From Synechococcaceae cyanobacterium RL_1_2 (GTDB lineage: Bacteria > Cyanobacteriota > Cyanobacteriia > Cyanobacteriales > JAAUPO01): DNA of 5,864 nucleotides. The translations under genes and the position numbers were made by a program. Shown here in pieces: positions 3,870-5,864 of this stretch. The notes beneath the pieces were generated by a model. That model did not search any database. It had not been told where the DNA came from and saw only the letters and a list, made by a program, of their open reading frames with translations. The stretch's first letter is position 1. Each line of letters starts with the position of its first letter. The stretch is from assembly GCA_012033095.1 (NCBI GenBank), contig JAAUPO010000174.1, positions 1 to 5,864 of the forward strand, given 5' to 3'.

Positions 3870-5864
3870 ATGGGAAGAGTAGTTGGCATAGATCTCGGAA
3901 CCACTAACTCCGTAGTCTCGATTATGGAAGGGGGGAAGCCCGTCGTTATCGCTAACGCCGAAGGCATGAGAACAACGCCGTCGGTGGTTGGCTTTAATAA
4001 AGATGGAGAATTAGTGGTTGGCCAACTTGCCCGTCGTCAAGCGGTACTCAATCCCCAAAATACGTTTTATGGGGTGAAGCGGTTCATGGGTCGTCGCTAC
4101 GAAGAACTTACCCCCGAATCCAAGCGGGTACCCTACACCATTCGCAAAGATGATGTGGGCAATATTAAATTACCGGCTCCTCGCCTCAAACAGGAGTTTT
4201 CCCCGGAGGAAATTTCGGGGATGGTTCTACGGAAATTAGCAGAAGAAGCCCAACGTTATTTAGGGGAAGAGGTGACGGGGGCCGTAATTACCGTACCTGC
4301 CTATTTTAATGATGCCCAACGCCAAGCCACCCGTAACGCAGGGCGCATTGCGGGCTTAGAAGTGATGAGAATTTTGAATGAGCCCACCGCCGCTGCCCTG
4401 GCCTATGGCTTAGAACAACAGCGATCGGGTCAAACTATTTTGGTTTTTGACCTAGGGGGGGGGACCTTTGATGTGACTATTTTAGAAATTGGTAATGGGG
4501 TGTTTGAAGTATTGGCCACCAGCGGTGATAGTCAGTTAGGGGGTACGGATTTTGATCAAAAAATTGTGGATTGGTTAGCGGATAAATTTTTAGAGGATGA
4601 AGGGGTGGATCTGCGCCGCGATCGCCAGTCCCTCCAACGCCTCCAGGAAGCAGCCGAAAAAGCCAAAATTGAATTGTCCGGGGTGAGTAATACGGAAATT
4701 AATTTACCTTTTATTACTGCCACCGAAGAAGGGCCCAAACATATTGAAACCACCCTCGATCGCGCCACCTTTGAAACCCTCTGTGGGGATTTAATTTCCC
4801 GGTTACGTCGTCCCCTGAAGCGGGTGATCAGCGATGCCGGCATTAGCCCCGTCCAAATTAATGAAGTGGTGCTGGTGGGGGGGTCTAGTCGTATTCCCAT
4901 GGTACAAGGATTAGTAAAAAGCTTTACGGATTTAGAACCCAACCAAAATATTAATCCCGATGAAGCGGTAGCCGTAGGGGCAGCGATCCAAGGTAGCATT
5001 CTCACCGGGGAAGTGAAGGACATTTTATTGTTAGATGTGACCCCCCTTTCCTTTGGCTTAGAGACCATTGGGGGGGTGATGAAAAAACTTTTACCCCGTA
5101 ATACCACCATTCCCGTACGGCGATCGGATATTTTTTCCACCAGTGATAATAACCAAACCGTAGTGGAAATCCATGTGCTCCAAGGGGAACGGGAAATGGC
5201 CAGTGATAATAAATCCCTCGGCCGCTTCAAGCTCACCGGCATTCCTCCCGCCCCCCGGGGAGTACCCCAAGTCCAGGTATCCTTTGATATTGATGCTAAT
5301 GGTATTTTGCAAGTGTCGGCCATGGATAAGACCACTGGCCGGGAACAGAGCATCACCATTCAAGGCTCTTCCACCCTCAGCGAATCGGAAGTTAATCGTA
5401 TGATCAAGGATGCGGAACAGTTTTCTTCCATCGATCGCCAACGACGGGAGCGGGTGGAAAAACGTAATCGGGCTAAATCCTTGACGGATCAAGCCCAACG
5501 GCGGTTAAGGGAAGTAACCCTCGATTTTGGTAGTCAATTTACTAATTATTACCGTCGCCGTATTGATGTGCTCTGTCAAGAAGTCCTAAGCAGTTTGGAA
5601 CGGGATGATGATGCTAGCATCGATCGCAGTCAATCGGAGTTGCAGGATATTTTGTACGAAATGAATCGGGAAGTTCGTTTACAGTACGATGATCAAGAAG
5701 AGGGCATTTTAGAATCCCTCAAAAAAACCTTCCTCGGCGACGATGATGACGACAATTATTACGATTACAATCGCCGTCAGCCTGATAATCATAGCGGTTA
5801 CGGCAATGATTACCGTAACGATCGCTATGATTACGGCCGGCCCCAACAACGGAATCCCTATCCC
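3870..5864 (+). CDS. dnaK1: Hsp70 chaperone DnaK1 (3' end beyond window)
   Basis: This is an ATP-dependent chaperone that binds exposed hydrophobic stretches and works with J-domain proteins and GrpE. The frame is open for 665 codons to the window edge. The ATPase domain (about 1-383) starts [20 protein letters not shown]. It has K70 in [10 protein letters not shown]143/R151 in [11 protein letters not shown]171 in NEPTAA, T199/D201 in DLGGGTFDV and LVGGSSRIP (335-343), with the key residues at E. coli DnaK numbering. The allosteric linker is ILLLDV (385-390). The beta substrate domain follows (about 391-503), including [11 protein letters not shown] and [10 protein letters not shown], and then the helical lid (about 503-622). 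The C-terminus after residue 623 is five Asp followed by a Tyr/Asn/Arg-rich tail. DnaK1 is chosen over DnaK2/DnaK3 because of recalled similarity through the lid ([26 protein letters not shown], the charged lid) and the atypical tail. About 25 more codons are expected. ATG at 3870 is the only sensible start; no Shine-Dalgarno site is seen. Confidence 0.95.
   Translation, partial: MGRVVGIDLGTTNSVVSIMEGGKPVVIANAEGMRTTPSVVGFNKDGELVVGQLARRQAVLNPQNTFYGVKRFMGRRYEELTPESKRVPYTIRKDDVGNIKLPAPRLKQEFSPEEISGMVLRKLAEEAQRYLGEEVTGAVITVPAYFNDAQRQATRNAGRIAGLEVMRILNEPTAAALAYGLEQQRSGQTILVFDLGGGTFDVTILEIGNGVFEVLATSGDSQLGGTDFDQKIVDWLADKFLEDEGVDLRRDRQSLQRLQEAAEKAKIELSGVSNTEINLPFITATEEGPKHIETTLDRATFETLCGDLISRLRRPLKRVISDAGISPVQINEVVLVGGSSRIPMVQGLVKSFTDLEPNQNINPDEAVAVGAAIQGSILTGEVKDILLLDVTPLSFGLETIGGVMKKLLPRNTTIPVRRSDIFSTSDNNQTVVEIHVLQGEREMASDNKSLGRFKLTGIPPAPRGVPQVQVSFDIDANGILQVSAMDKTTGREQSITIQGSSTLSESEVNRMIKDAEQFSSIDRQRRERVEKRNRAKSLTDQAQRRLREVTLDFGSQFTNYYRRRIDVLCQEVLSSLERDDDASIDRSQSELQDILYEMNREVRLQYDDQEEGILESLKKTFLGDDDDDNYYDYNRRQPDNHSGYGNDYRNDRYDYGRPQQRNPYP

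Noticed and set aside
4556..5359. 267-codon open frame on the minus strand inside dnaK1
   Set aside because: It is fully antisense to strongly conserved Hsp70 coding sequence, its translation has no recognisable domain, and its length follows from the codon bias of the sense gene. The overlapping antisense frame at 5091-5498 and the plus frame at 5173-5403 are shadows for the same reason.

Overview
The window looks like chromosomal DNA of a unicellular, Synechocystis-like cyanobacterium. It holds at least five copies of the highly iterated palindrome GCGATCGC (1268, 1503, 1986, 2558, 3271). It also carries a DnaK of the cyanobacterial DnaK1 type, a long pentapeptide-repeat protein, genes without clear Shine-Dalgarno sites, and several short non-autonomous repeats of a cyanobacterial kind. 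The organism is inferred from these traits, not from a database match.

Layout. Bases 1-208 are non-coding and hold a 95-bp element with inverted ends (73-167). Two minus-strand genes follow: a 119-residue VOC (glyoxalase-fold) protein (963-1322) and, 145 bp downstream in the direction of transcription, a 202-residue pentapeptide-repeat protein (209-817). Bases 1323-1675 have no convincing gene, but contain hairpins, a copy of a repeat also found at 3384-3416, and a doubtful 40-codon ORF. From 3173 down to 1676 the minus strand encodes a tubulin/FtsZ-like protein broken into three pieces by a TAA with a frame change near 2790-2800 and by an in-frame TAG at 2216-2218. This reads as a decaying single gene. 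Bases 3186-3869 separate it from the divergent dnaK1. This spacer carries four 11-bp direct repeats and what appears to be one small transposable element inserted in another, each flanked by a target duplication. The plus-strand dnaK1 starts at 3870 and runs off the window, open for 665 codons.

Functional links. Nothing shows the genes forming one pathway. DnaK1 is an ATP-driven Hsp70 chaperone with all its ATPase motifs intact and a disordered Tyr/Asn/Arg/Asp-rich tail. The VOC and pentapeptide genes may be co-transcribed, but could have separate promoters. The most noteworthy features are the disrupted tubulin-like gene, the nested elements, the phased direct repeats upstream of that gene, and a 15-residue super-period inside the pentapeptide protein.
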